From contig CAZVFU010000014.1 in assembly GCA_964626595.1 (NCBI GenBank), positions 1 to 37,331 on the forward strand: a stretch of 37,331 nt of DNA, read 5' to 3'. A program made the translations under genes and the position numbers. This DNA comes from JAWLFI01 sp964626595. Its GTDB lineage: Bacteria > Bacteroidota > Bacteroidia > Chitinophagales > Saprospiraceae. Below, one piece after another: positions 15,521 to 24,479 of the stretch; position 1 is the first letter of the stretch; every line of letters starts with the position of its first letter. The notes below the pieces were generated by a model, which worked only from the letters and a program-made list of their open reading frames with translations, was not told the origin of the DNA and ran no database searches.

Positions 15521-18169
15521 CTAAGGTTCTATTTTTAGCACTTTTTGCTGATATTGCCCCTTCTCATCTGTGATTTGAATATAATACAGCCCCGCAGGCA
15601 AGTCTTGAGCTAAGGGAATTCTGTAAGTGCCTGATGATGATACTTTTACCTTATCCAATACCATGGAACCTTTAGAATCAAATATTCGAAGGGTAAATGG
15701 ACTTGTGTTTCCATTTGCCGGGCGAATACTCAGTGCCTGATCAAAGGGATTGGGGAAAATCGTCCAATCCCTGATCTCCTCCTGAGGTGCTGAAGTGGGA
15801 CATAATGTCTCTACCAAGAATCTTGTATAATCGCTTGTATCGAATTCACATACCCGGCGAATATCAAGTTCATATGTAATGCACTGTCCGCCAAGATCTT
15901 CCATTATAAATGTTCGACCTTTATGTGTCATCCTAGTCCATTCTTCATCTCCCTCCATTCGATATCGAACATTAATCCCCTCATCTTGGGGCATAAGTTC
16001 TGGAAAATAGGCGATATCAAGGCTATTGGCTGTTTTATTCAAAACATTTACACTGTCAACTAGGTCACAGATGGGATCATTCACAATGACATTAACACAA
16101 TAATCTTCATAATAAGCCTCTAAGGGGATGGCATTACAAGGTGTAAGTCGATTCACATCGTTGCTATTAGGAATCATACCCAGTCGAAGTGTGGTTAATC
16201 CGCCTAATGCTGTAAAGGGAATCTCAAGAACTAGAACATCCTCAATTAGGTTTGAGGTGACCAGTGTTCCTATTCTCTCTACGGGGTCAAAAGTGCCGCT
16301 ATGATCGATATCCATCCATGCTGCAAAGGCAAGGGTATCAGATATATTTTCTTTTTGAAACCGGATTTCAAGGAACTGTTCTTCTGCTGTTTCATAGGTG
16401 GTAAAAACTTCGCCAGTGTAATCACCATATCCCAAGTCATTTGATGAATAGAATACATCCCCTTCAAAACCTACATTCTCGATCCAAACTCCTTTCGATG
16501 AATAGGTCGGCGGTGAACAGTATTCTAGTTCACAAGCCGAGCAATTTTTGAAATCTTCTATTGTGAAAGTTTGTGACCGGGTTCCGGGAACACTATCACA
16601 AATAGGAGTAAATGCAAATTCTAACTTTTCACATCCCGGCCCCATTTCTAAATAGAAACTATCGATCAAGGGCGCCTGAATAGTATCCCAAAACCGGCTT
16701 CCTGATTGTCGTTGTAACCAAATTAAGGAATCAGATAGGAGAGTGGGTTCTACAAGAATGCTGTCTTCATTACTATTGATATAGCTAAAGCTTACATTCT
16801 GAGGAGCTACGCAAGTATCACAGGGTTCCACCAGTGTTCTCAGGGTCTCGTAGAAATTAGTAATACCCCCGGTCTGGGTTTTATTTCTCAAAAAAGACTT
16901 TTCCTCCAGCCCCTCAAAAATAGCCCTTCGAACCGGCTCATACACGAAAGTTAAATCATTGTGAACTTCATTCACAAAGTCGGGACAGGGGACAGAGTAC
17001 ATGAGTCCTACCAACCCACTTACCATAGCCGCAGCACTACTGGTTGAATTTTGAGAAAAGGTGGTAGAGTTATTTAACCCCAGAGTAAGAATATTACCTC
17101 CGTAAGAGGTGACATCAACATGCTCTCTGGAAATTCCGGACTCCGTCCACTCTAAGTTAAAGTTTGTCGAGGCTACTGTAACTAAGTATGGGCTCGGGCA
17201 CACAGTGGGTAAGTCACCAACTTCGTCGACATCAAAAATGCGATTGGGAGCCGATGCTATGGTAATGATGCCTTCCTGACCTAAAGTATCAAAAAAATCA
17301 CACCAGTATGGAGCACTTTCATAGGTGAATCCCTCCAGACCGAAAGAGTTATTTGCAGCTACGATATAGGCACCCTTTTCACCTGATGTTTCGTTGTATA
17401 GTCGGCGTTGATCTAATACATATTCATAAGCTTTTATCACTTCAGCAACAGAAGCATTTTCACCCATGGTTACCGGCAGAATTTTAGTTTCCCAATTGAC
17501 ACCCGTTATCGAAGTATCATTATTTCCAATTGCTCCAATAATTCCCGCTACGCCAGTTCCATGAGGAGCTGAAATCAACTGACCATTGTTGTCTCGAACA
17601 TTCCATCCGTTAAGGTCATCCACATACCCATTATCATCATTATCTAAACCCGTATTACCAATTTCATTCCGGTGAGAAAAGATGTTTCGATTCAAATCGA
17701 CATGCTCAATTTCGACGCCGTCATCAATAACGGCAATAACAATTGTGTCTCCTCTAGCGCTAACTCCACCACGTGTAATATCCCATGCATCAATCGCTTG
17801 AACATCTATTCCCGGGTCTAATCTATTCTGAAGTGCATATTGCAAGTCGTAGTCGGGGTCATTGGGCAGGGTGTCGCGAAATTGGATGCGATAATTGTAA
17901 TGCAGCACTTGGGTGCTTTCTTTCATAAGATTATCCTCGTAAAAGGAAGTAGCTTCTCCCACGCGACTAAATCGGAGCCGATAAACGTTTAATGTAGAAC
18001 TAACTACCTCATACTGATCCGGATTCAATTCCGGTGTCATACCCGGCTCTAACTGGATGATGAGTTCAGTAGGTATTAGGTCTGAACTATTTTGAGCCTC
18101 AAGGTCCTGTAAAGAAGCGATCAGACAAATCGATAACACACTGAATATAAAAGGACAGAAAATTTTCAT
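15521..18169 (-). CDS. Secreted subtilisin-like (S8) protease with T9SS sorting domain
   Basis: An extracellular or surface serine protease. I place the start at ATG 18169 (882 residues), where a signal peptide begins (MKIFCPFIFSVLSICLIASL); an in-frame ATG 57 bases upstream would put charged residues before it. The catalytic residues are D149 in AVIDDGVEIEH, H203 in PHGTGVAGIIG, and S377 in STSSAAAMVSG, with the likely oxyanion N309 in IASAPN. The Ser motif departs from the usual GTSxAxP (Gly to Ser, Pro to Ala), so activity is likely but unproven. A GEVED-type domain (AWMDIDHSGTFDPVERIG) follows around residue 640, then a fibronectin-like region. Residues from about 805 are a type-A T9SS C-terminal domain (IFPNPF..., ending QQKVLKIEP). 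It is divergent from the PorE-like gene, a possible T9SS component. Confidence 0.9.
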   Translation of the reverse strand: MKIFCPFIFSVLSICLIASLQDLEAQNSSDLIPTELIIQLEPGMTPELNPDQYEVVSSTLNVYRLRFSRVGEATSFYEDNLMKESTQVLHYNYRIQFRDTLPNDPDYDLQYALQNRLDPGIDVQAIDAWDITRGGVSARGDTIVIAVIDDGVEIEHVDLNRNIFSHRNEIGNTGLDNDDNGYVDDLNGWNVRDNNGQLISAPHGTGVAGIIGAIGNNDTSITGVNWETKILPVTMGENASVAEVIKAYEYVLDQRRLYNETSGEKGAYIVAANNSFGLEGFTYESAPYWCDFFDTLGQEGIITIASAPNRIFDVDEVGDLPTVCPSPYLVTVASTNFNLEWTESGISREHVDVTSYGGNILTLGLNNSTTFSQNSTSSAAAMVSGLVGLMYSVPCPDFVNEVHNDLTFVYEPVRRAIFEGLEEKSFLRNKTQTGGITNFYETLRTLVEPCDTCVAPQNVSFSYINSNEDSILVEPTLLSDSLIWLQRQSGSRFWDTIQAPLIDSFYLEMGPGCEKLEFAFTPICDSVPGTRSQTFTIEDFKNCSACELEYCSPPTYSSKGVWIENVGFEGDVFYSSNDLGYGDYTGEVFTTYETAEEQFLEIRFQKENISDTLAFAAWMDIDHSGTFDPVERIGTLVTSNLIEDVLVLEIPFTALGGLTTLRLGMIPNSNDVNRLTPCNAIPLEAYYEDYCVNVIVNDPICDLVDSVNVLNKTANSLDIAYFPELMPQDEGINVRYRMEGDEEWTRMTHKGRTFIMEDLGGQCITYELDIRRVCEFDTSDYTRFLVETLCPTSAPQEEIRDWTIFPNPFDQALSIRPANGNTSPFTLRIFDSKGSMVLDKVKVSSSGTYRIPLAQDLPAGLYYIQITDEKGQYQQKVLKIEP

Positions 18170-18242
18170 ACTTAATCTTTCCACTAAAATACGAAAAAAA
18201 ATAGGCTCGCGAAACTTTAACTTCAATACATATTACAAATAA

Positions 18243-18274
18243 TTTGCATATGTTGGAATTTGATGTTATATTTG
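18243..18274 (+). promoter_or_regulatory. Promoter of the PorE-like gene
   Basis: TTTG at 18243-18246 and TATATTTG at 18267-18274 are separated by exactly 20 bases, a full match to the Bacteroidota -33/-7 pattern. The predicted leader to the ATG at 18319 is about 40 bases and AT-rich, without a Shine-Dalgarno sequence. Confidence 0.75.
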
Positions 18275-18318
18275 ATCCGAACATAATGTTTTAAACATTG
18301 AAAATCAATTGATCCGAT

Positions 18319-20238
18319 ATGAAAACCTCCTTTAGTATTCTATTAGCTCTTATCGTGTTTTGTGCATTTCCACTTTCCGCTCAAGAGCTGAATTCCCTTC
18401 AGCAGCAATCTCCGAGGGTGGTCTTAGCCTCCTACTCAGATAGTGCCCCCCAGGAAGAAAAAATTTGCTGGGACCATATTTCAACACTTGATTTTTTCAA
18501 TCAATCAGACCAGGTTGTTCAACACTTGAGCAACAACCTCAAATGGGGCACTTTAAGTCCTCAAGCCCAACTTAGCCTTGCCCATAATCTAAAAAAGCAG
18601 GGCAAGTACGACGAAGCTCAAAAATGGTACGAAGAGTATCGGCAATATGATTACAAGAAAGGGCAGCACTACCTGTCTTCATGTCGTGCCGCTTTAGCGA
18701 TTCAAAACGGATGGGAGGAGCAACGTGTTCAGCCCGTTTCAGTCAATTCATCTGAAAGCGAATATAGCCCATGTGTCAGCTCAAATGGACTTATTTTCTT
18801 CCGTATGTCACAAGCTCAGGCCGGATCGAAAACCGAATGTACTTTTCAAGTTCTTCTGGCCCAGGGTGAAGAGTCCGACTTTTCCGATGAAAAGGCATTT
18901 AACCAGCGATTCGAGTTGCCCGAGAACATCGTTTTTATGGATATCAGCCCGTCTGGAGAAAAAGTTCTGTTTACTCGACTTACTGATCAAAGTTGCTTCA
19001 ATGGATTTTTGACTACCGAAGGGATGGCTACTTACGAAGCCGACATATTATCAAATGGAAACTGGGATAATATCCGCCCATTACCCTTTAATTCGGTTGG
19101 ACAACGCACAGCCTACGCTACTTATGGAGATAGCGATGATATAGTGTACTTTGCATCTGATATTCCCAGTGGCTTTGGAGGCTTTGATGTTTACCGCGCT
19201 GAGCGCCTGAACGAGAAAAGTTGGTCCACACCACAGAATCTAGGCCCTAAAATCAATTCCGAAGGAAACGAAATTTCACCTAAATTTAATGGAGAAGTGC
19301 TCACTTTCGCTTCAGATTATCACGAAGGTTTGGGTGGTTATGATATCTTTTATAGTCCCACCGATCAGTCCCAATTTCTGAATCCTGTAAATGCCGGGCG
19401 CCCCATCAATTCCTCTATGGATGATTGGAGTTTGTCGTTTGTAGATCAAGAGTCGGGATACTATGTTTCCAATCGTGCGAATCCATCGGCGAATGCCAAT
19501 ATTTATTACTTTGAGGATCTTGTAGAAGCGCCTAAACCTCAAGCACTTCAAGTTAGTTACTCCCCTTCATCTCGGGAAGAGGCCATTGCGGTAACGGCCT
19601 TCCCATTGCATTGGACTGCCAGTCAAATGGATGAGTTCCACAATAAGCCGGTCAAAAAAGCACCTGTTCGAACGAAGTACTCTGTGCAAATTGCTGTCAT
19701 TAGTCCGAATAACCAAAGCTTTTCCAGACTTCAAAAAGAGCTCGGCGATTTGGATGAACTTTACAAAATCTACTTTAAAGATGTCGTAAAAATTCGCGTA
19801 GGATCTTACGATAAAGAGATTAATGCAAGTCTCATGCTGGAGAAAATCAAATCTCGGGGATATTCAGATGCCTTTATTGTGACGGAGAAAATAATCGTCG
19901 CTGGAGATGATAGCGATCAGCAACAGTCAGAATCTGTATCCCAAAGATCTTCTGCCAAGTCCAATCCTACCCCCACGGCCAATGCCGTGGACGATGGAAA
20001 ATACCTGTTGCGTTTAGCGACTTACCTTCATCCTGACAATTTTGACTCATCGCGTGTAGCCGGTCTGGGAAAGGTTTCCAGTCTCGAAAAGGGACCTTAT
20101 ACGATCTTTTTACTGGGCCACTTTAACAGTATAGATCAGGCGCGTCGCACACAGGCGGAGGTTCAGAGTCGGGGCTTTTCTAATGCGCAGATTATTCGGC
20201 TCGAAGGTCAGGATATTGTCCGGGTTTCGGTAGATTAA
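18319..20238 (+). CDS. PorE-like TPR/PD40 protein with two C-terminal SPOR domains
   Basis: A 639-residue periplasmic protein. The signal peptide is residues 1-21 (cleavage after PLSA). A TPR-like helical pair lies at about 85-125 (LSLAHNLKKQGKYDEAQKWY). A PD40/WD40-like propeller follows at about 140-390, with repeats such as SEYSPCVSSNGLIFF, DDIVYFASDIPSGFGGFDVY and NEISPKFNGEVLTFASD. Residues 454-525 (YSVQIAV...) and 561-639 (YLLRLATYL...) read as two SPOR peptidoglycan-binding domains, the second more diverged, joined by a Ser/Gln-rich linker. PorE of the T9SS has TPR, propeller and an OmpA-type peptidoglycan anchor; here SPOR replaces OmpA. It is divergent from a T9SS cargo protease. Naming it PorE would be premature. 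A GC-rich repeat follows its stop. Confidence 0.78.
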   Translation: MKTSFSILLALIVFCAFPLSAQELNSLQQQSPRVVLASYSDSAPQEEKICWDHISTLDFFNQSDQVVQHLSNNLKWGTLSPQAQLSLAHNLKKQGKYDEAQKWYEEYRQYDYKKGQHYLSSCRAALAIQNGWEEQRVQPVSVNSSESEYSPCVSSNGLIFFRMSQAQAGSKTECTFQVLLAQGEESDFSDEKAFNQRFELPENIVFMDISPSGEKVLFTRLTDQSCFNGFLTTEGMATYEADILSNGNWDNIRPLPFNSVGQRTAYATYGDSDDIVYFASDIPSGFGGFDVYRAERLNEKSWSTPQNLGPKINSEGNEISPKFNGEVLTFASDYHEGLGGYDIFYSPTDQSQFLNPVNAGRPINSSMDDWSLSFVDQESGYYVSNRANPSANANIYYFEDLVEAPKPQALQVSYSPSSREEAIAVTAFPLHWTASQMDEFHNKPVKKAPVRTKYSVQIAVISPNNQSFSRLQKELGDLDELYKIYFKDVVKIRVGSYDKEINASLMLEKIKSRGYSDAFIVTEKIIVAGDDSDQQQSESVSQRSSAKSNPTPTANAVDDGKYLLRLATYLHPDNFDSSRVAGLGKVSSLEKGPYTIFLLGHFNSIDQARRTQAEVQSRGFSNAQIIRLEGQDIVRVSVD

Positions 20239-20253
20239 TTTTTCATATTTTTT

Positions 20254-20430
20254 GGGCGAGCCCCAGCTCCCATTAGTGGAGCTGGGTCGCTATGTTCCGG
20301 GCTCCATATTCATTCGGTACTCACTGCCATCCGCTAGGCCGTTGGCCCAGCTACGGCAGTTCGCACGCCTGGCTGCATACGGGCTCCTTTCAGTTCCCCC
20401 TATACAGCCGGCCCCTGCACAGCGCTCTCG
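20254..20430 (+). repeat. GC-rich two-hairpin intergenic repeat, copy A
   Basis: It starts with GGGCGAGCCC, then a first hairpin with 9-base perfect arms (20262-20270 and 20278-20286, 7-base loop), a conserved core containing CCGGGCT and ATTCGGTACTC (about 20297-20322), a second hairpin (ACTGCC 20323-20328 with GGCAGT 20355-20360, plus an inner GGCC-GTT-GGCC), and a C-rich tail. It lies between the convergent PorE-like and SDR genes and is far richer in GC than the surrounding DNA. Copy B is at 30238-30354 on the other strand. The right boundary is approximate. Confidence 0.6.
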
Positions 20431-20441
20431 CGATATGTAGG

Positions 20442-21299
20442 TTATGATTGATCGTACATTTTTAAAAAAGGTCTTGTAAATAAATAGTCAACCCATCGGG
20501 TAGGTAGGAAACTGATAATGGGCCGGATAAGCCACTTCTTCCCCGTCACCAAATAGCGGGTTTTAGGACGCTTAGAAAATATAGCATGATCTACAGCTTT
20601 CGCTACCTTCTCAGCAGCTATAGCCATCTTCTCATTTTGCTTGATTATTTTTTCCCGGTGCTGCAGAATAAAGGCGTAATCAGTCTCTTCATAGGGTTGA
20701 TCTTCAGACCTCGCTTTTTCCCATATTTCGGTATCTATAGGGCCCGGCTCCACAATAGAGACTTCAATGCCATATATTTTGAGTTCGCGGCGAAATGCAT
20801 CTGATATAGCTTCAACTGCATATTTTGATGCGGAGTAGGGGCCCATCATCATTCGCGTCATGCGACCAGATACAGAAGATATATTAATGAGCCGTCCCGG
20901 CTTAAAAGGAGAATTTTTATCTGCTCCAAGCAAGGGTAAAAAAGCCTGTGTTACTTCCAGGAGGCCATGTACATTAACATCCATTTGCTTTCGCATGTAA
21001 TCAGCCCTGACATGTTGCATGGGTCCGGAAATAGCGATTCCGGCATTATTTACAATGGCAGCAAGTCCGTTTTTGTCAACCAGAGGTTTTACCTCTTCTA
21101 CAGCTTTCGAAATAGCTTCAGAATCTCGAACATCGAAGACGAGGGGAGTAAATAGTTTTGGAAATGAATCCTGTAAAAATTGCGCATCTGCTTTTCGTCG
21201 AACACTTCCTATTACAGGTACGTTCTTTTCTAAAAGATAAAGGGCAGTGGCTTTCCCTATCCCCGATGAAACGCCTGTAATAAGAATATGTCTATGCAT
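20442..21299 (-). CDS. Short-chain dehydrogenase/reductase (SDR)
   Basis: An NAD(P)-dependent oxidoreductase of the classical SDR family; the substrate is unknown. The 285-residue protein has the nucleotide-binding TGVSSGIG at residues 8-15, NNAGIA near residue 90, and the catalytic Ser-Tyr-Lys set in INISSVSG and YSASKYA. A PGPIDTE motif follows. The C-terminal 45 residues (KWLIRPIISFLPTRWVDYLF) are basic and hydrophobic, suggesting membrane association, as in 11-beta-HSD-like or long-chain SDRs. The ATG at 21299 overlaps the end of purE by eight bases, so it is co-transcribed with the purine genes without an obvious functional link. Confidence 0.88.
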   Translation of the reverse strand: MHRHILITGVSSGIGKATALYLLEKNVPVIGSVRRKADAQFLQDSFPKLFTPLVFDVRDSEAISKAVEEVKPLVDKNGLAAIVNNAGIAISGPMQHVRADYMRKQMDVNVHGLLEVTQAFLPLLGADKNSPFKPGRLINISSVSGRMTRMMMGPYSASKYAVEAISDAFRRELKIYGIEVSIVEPGPIDTEIWEKARSEDQPYEETDYAFILQHREKIIKQNEKMAIAAEKVAKAVDHAIFSKRPKTRYLVTGKKWLIRPIISFLPTRWVDYLFTRPFLKMYDQS

Positions 21300-21801
21300 T
21301 ATTTCCTAATTTTTTTTGGAGGTCTGCTGCTTTTTGGTCCACTCGCTTACTTAAATCTTTTTGGTAAGCTATCAATTTTTCAGAGATGGAATCATCAGAA
21401 ACTCCAATTATTCGTGCAGCTAATATGCCAGCATTTTTCGCGCCATTGAGCGCTACAGTCGCTACAGGTATTCCAGCTGGCATTTGCAGAATAGATAATA
21501 TAGAGTCCCATCCATCTATTGAGTTTCTGGAAAGTATCGGAACCCCTATAACAGGCAAAGAGGTTAGAGAGGCCATCATTCCCGGTAAATGTGCAGCACC
21601 ACCTGCACCGGCTATTATGACCTGTAATCCTCTACTTTTTGCAAGCTTCCCATATTCGATCATTTTCTCAGGGGTGCGGTGTGCGGAGACAACATCGACT
21701 TCATATTCGATCTCCCAGCTTTTCAATACTTCAGCTGCTTGCTGCATAATGGGCCAATCCGAGTCTGATCCCATAATTATTCCGATCCGTGCTTTACTCA
21801 T
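21292..21801 (-). CDS. purE: N5-carboxyaminoimidazole ribonucleotide mutase PurE
   Basis: PurE converts N5-CAIR to CAIR in purine synthesis. The 169-residue length is typical of class I PurE. Conserved motifs are all present: GSDSDWPIM near residue 11, the catalytic VSAHRTPEKM near residue 39, and IAGAGGAAHLPGM near residue 64. It overlaps purK by four bases (ATGA at 21798-21801) and the SDR gene by eight. The purK-purE pairing is that of the standard two-step bacterial route, in which PurK supplies unstable N5-CAIR directly to PurE. Confidence 0.96.
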   Translation of the reverse strand: MSKARIGIIMGSDSDWPIMQQAAEVLKSWEIEYEVDVVSAHRTPEKMIEYGKLAKSRGLQVIIAGAGGAAHLPGMMASLTSLPVIGVPILSRNSIDGWDSILSILQMPAGIPVATVALNGAKNAGILAARIIGVSDDSISEKLIAYQKDLSKRVDQKAADLQKKLGNNA

Positions 21802-22952
21802 GATTTTACTTTTACGATTTGTCTTAATCTGTTCGCTTTCTTTCGGGCCTCTTCCAGCTTATCTGCTGTGAAAGTAATATGTCCCATCTTGCGATGAGGT
21901 CGCGTTTGTTTTTTACCATACCAATGGAGATGTGCTCCCGGAGTCTGCATTACCTCTTCCAATCCTTCTATGACAGGCACCCCTTGGTATCCTTCTTCAC
22001 CCAGAAGATTAATCATGACCGCTGCTTTGTTTAATTCTGTATCTCCTAAGGGCAAATTTAAAATGGCTCTTATGAGCTGCTCATATTGGCTACAGGAACA
22101 TGCCTCTATGGTATGATGGCCACTATTGTGCGGCCGAGGAGCCATTTCATTGACCCATAACTTCTCTTCATTGTCGAGAAAAAACTCGATAGCTAATATC
22201 CCAGAGTGCCCCAATGCTGAAATGATTTTCTCTGATATTGAGACCATCTCTTTAGTTATACTTTGACTTATTTCTGCTGGCGACTGTAAAAATTCTACAA
22301 GATTGGCCTCTGGGTGAAAAACCATTTCAACGGGATCATAGGTTTTTATTTCTCCTTTTTTCGATCTAGCCACAACCATGGCGAGTTCTTTTTTGATATC
22401 TATAGCTTCCTCAACGATACTTTTCCCTGTCAACAATTTGTTTAAATCCTCCTTAGAGCGAATAATTTGAACCCCACGGCCATCGTAGCCATCTGTTCGC
22501 AATTTCTGTACAAAAGGGAATGCAATTTCTGCATTTGAAATGGCCTCTCGAATAGAAGCTATATCCCCATACTTTTTATAGGGGGGGCTCGCTATCTCTT
22601 GCTCTTCATAAAAATCATTTTGGATGGCTTTATCTTTTATTAGGTTTAAGGTTTTTGCCGTCGGGTATACATTCACCCCTTTCTCCTCCAGAGCCTGTAG
22701 TCCCTCAATAGAAACATTTTCTATTTCTATGGTCAAAAAATCAAGATGTTTGCCAAAATCGACGACGTCTTCCATTTTCGTGATATCTCCTTCCACAAAA
22801 TGGTGTGGGATAAATGCTGCTGGACATTTGATGGTGGACTCCATAAGAAAAGTGTCTACATGCCAGGAGCTAGCTGCCTGACACAACATTTTACCGAGCT
22901 GCCCACCGCCCAGGATACCGAATCTGCCTTGTAGATTTGTAATCTCTTTCAT
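21798..22952 (-). CDS. purK: N5-carboxyaminoimidazole ribonucleotide synthase PurK
   Basis: An ATP-grasp enzyme that carboxylates AIR to N5-CAIR using ATP and bicarbonate. I chose ATG 22952 (384 residues) since it puts the family start just before GRFGILGGGQLGKML; an in-frame ATG 69 bases upstream would add a non-conserved tail. Other signatures are QKLRTDGYDGRGVQ (ATP-grasp loop, about residue 145), FFLDNEEKLWVNEMAPRPHNSGHHT (metal and nucleotide site, about 255), and INLLGEEG (about 320). The 130 bases between it and the SpoU gene contain two TGAATTCAA repeats but no convincing -7 box, so it may be read from upstream. Confidence 0.96.
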   Translation of the reverse strand: MKEITNLQGRFGILGGGQLGKMLCQAASSWHVDTFLMESTIKCPAAFIPHHFVEGDITKMEDVVDFGKHLDFLTIEIENVSIEGLQALEEKGVNVYPTAKTLNLIKDKAIQNDFYEEQEIASPPYKKYGDIASIREAISNAEIAFPFVQKLRTDGYDGRGVQIIRSKEDLNKLLTGKSIVEEAIDIKKELAMVVARSKKGEIKTYDPVEMVFHPEANLVEFLQSPAEISQSITKEMVSISEKIISALGHSGILAIEFFLDNEEKLWVNEMAPRPHNSGHHTIEACSCSQYEQLIRAILNLPLGDTELNKAAVMINLLGEEGYQGVPVIEGLEEVMQTPGAHLHWYGKKQTRPHRKMGHITFTADKLEEARKKANRLRQIVKVKS

Positions 22953-23082
22953 TTGATTTTGTTTTTCCAATGCTTGTGATTTATTTGCTACTGGCACGTT
23001 ATGTGGATAGAATGAATTCAAATCGGATAAAGTCCCATTTTATCTGCAAGTATGGCATTTTGCTACTCATTGAATTCAAGAT

Positions 23083-23622
23083 TTATGGCAAAGCTAAACG
23101 AGTTTGATTTAAATGAACTAAGAATCCACTGAAAGCTTGAGCCACATTTATACTTGATTGCTCACCCAAAAGGGGAATATGATAGACCTCTTGAGTGATA
23201 TCTAGAACTCTTTCCTGGATTCCATCAAATTCCGAACCCAAGATAAGCAAGGTGCTTCCATTAATATTATGATTGTATAGGGATATGGACTGAGTACTAT
23301 ACTCTAGACCCACTACGTGCTTATATTTAGCTATATTTATTTCTGAAATATCGTCAATTTTCTCAATATGAATTTGCCGGCTTGTTGCTCTGGAGAGCTT
23401 TTGAAGCTTTTTCGTATTCCAAGTAAATTTAGGGCTCAGAAAGAAAATGTTGGAAGCACCCAGTCCTGCAGATGTACGTATGATATGAGCTGCATTTTCA
23501 GCGGTTACCATCCGATCGCAAAGTATGTCAATTTCCCACTTGGCTGACAGTTTGGGCAATACTTGCCATTCAGCATGTGATAGGGGGCGGTTTCTCTTGA
23601 TTTTATCGCGGATACGGGACAT
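23083..23622 (-). CDS. SpoU/TrmH family RNA 2'-O-methyltransferase
   Basis: A SPOUT-fold methyltransferase expected to modify tRNA or rRNA ribose 2'-O with S-adenosylmethionine. The 179-residue protein shows the three family motifs: ENAAHIIRTSAGLGA at about residue 43 (motif 1), LLILGSEFDGI near residue 127 (motif 2), and IPLLGEQSSINVAQAFSGFL near residue 150 (motif 3, the knot). It has only a short N-terminal extension and no separate substrate-binding domain, like the small TrmL or TrmH types; which RNA it modifies cannot be told. It starts eight bases after the MBL-fold gene and is probably in its operon. Confidence 0.9.
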   Translation of the reverse strand: MSRIRDKIKRNRPLSHAEWQVLPKLSAKWEIDILCDRMVTAENAAHIIRTSAGLGASNIFFLSPKFTWNTKKLQKLSRATSRQIHIEKIDDISEINIAKYKHVVGLEYSTQSISLYNHNINGSTLLILGSEFDGIQERVLDITQEVYHIPLLGEQSSINVAQAFSGFLVHLNQTRLALP

Positions 23623-23630
23623 TTTCTACA

Positions 23631-24479
23631 CTATGGATGTACCTCATTCCAGGTGAAAATATCATCAATTCGTATTCGTCCTTTCGCGTCCCGCTGAAGG
23701 CCGGCACATTCATTTTGTGCGTCGTGTTCAAAGAGCAGTAATCCTCTGTCATCATATACCTCATTTAAAATACGCTCTTTTTCCTCAAGAGTTTTTAAGG
23801 GTTCCACATCATAGGCCATTACCCATGGTAAGCTTACGTGCGCAAATGAGGGGATAAGGTCTGCAGCGTACAGAACTCGCTGTCCATTGACATTCATGTC
23901 CAAAAGCATCATGGATCGAGTATGGCCATTGACATACCGGATTCTAATATTTGGAATCCATTCATCTCCATCCTTACATTCGATGTAATTTAAGACACCA
24001 TGAGTTTTTAGAGGAACAAAATTTTCTTTGAGGTATGATGCGGCTTCACGAGCATTGGGATTAAAAGCCCAATTATAATGTTCCTCGTTTGTCCAATATT
24101 GAGCCTTGGGGAAAGTGGGTATGAGTTCGCCTTTAGTATTTCGGCTTACTGCCCCACCTACATGGTCAAAGTGGAAATGCGTAAGAAAAACGTCTGTAAT
24201 GTCGGATGGTGAAACGCCTTTTTCTTTCAGGGAGGTTAGGATCTGAGGTCCATGGGGGTGGAAATGGGATCTAAATTTTTCATCTTGCTTATCTCCAATT
24301 CCCGTATCCACTAAAATCTTTCGATCTCCTGTTTCAATCAGAAGCGAGCGCATGCACCAGGTACACATATTTTTGTCATCCGCTTCCATTTTTCGCGTCC
24401 ACAGCTGTTTGGGAACCACTCCAAACATGGCTCCACCGTCGAGTTTAAATAGTCCTGAATGAATGATACTTATTTTCAT
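23631..24479 (-). CDS. Metallo-beta-lactamase fold hydrolase
   Basis: A binuclear zinc hydrolase of 282 residues whose substrate is not known. The metal ligands are clear: H101-F-H103-F-D105-H106 in LTHFHFDHVGG, H186 in NGHTRSM, D207 in YAADLIP and H252 in FEHDAQ. The layout, with a wide N-terminal cap and the late His, resembles the lactonase-like (AiiA/AttM) branch, but that does not prove lactonase activity. There is no signal peptide, so it should be cytoplasmic. The start overlaps the ribH stop (ATGA, 24476-24479) and the SpoU gene follows after eight bases. Confidence 0.88.
   Translation of the reverse strand: MKISIIHSGLFKLDGGAMFGVVPKQLWTRKMEADDKNMCTWCMRSLLIETGDRKILVDTGIGDKQDEKFRSHFHPHGPQILTSLKEKGVSPSDITDVFLTHFHFDHVGGAVSRNTKGELIPTFPKAQYWTNEEHYNWAFNPNAREAASYLKENFVPLKTHGVLNYIECKDGDEWIPNIRIRYVNGHTRSMMLLDMNVNGQRVLYAADLIPSFAHVSLPWVMAYDVEPLKTLEEKERILNEVYDDRGLLLFEHDAQNECAGLQRDAKGRIRIDDIFTWNEVHP

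Noticed and set aside
18319..20238. Naming the TPR/PD40/SPOR protein porE outright
   Set aside because: The OmpA-type domain is absent, so the match is partial.
20252..20440. Small open frame over the GC-rich repeat after the PorE-like gene
   Set aside because: It lies wholly in the hairpin repeat, is composed of repeat-driven codons and has no promoter or homology signal that I can see.
21386..21871. 161-codon open frame opposite purE/purK
   Set aside because: It is a mirror of strongly conserved purine genes on the other strand and has no independent support.
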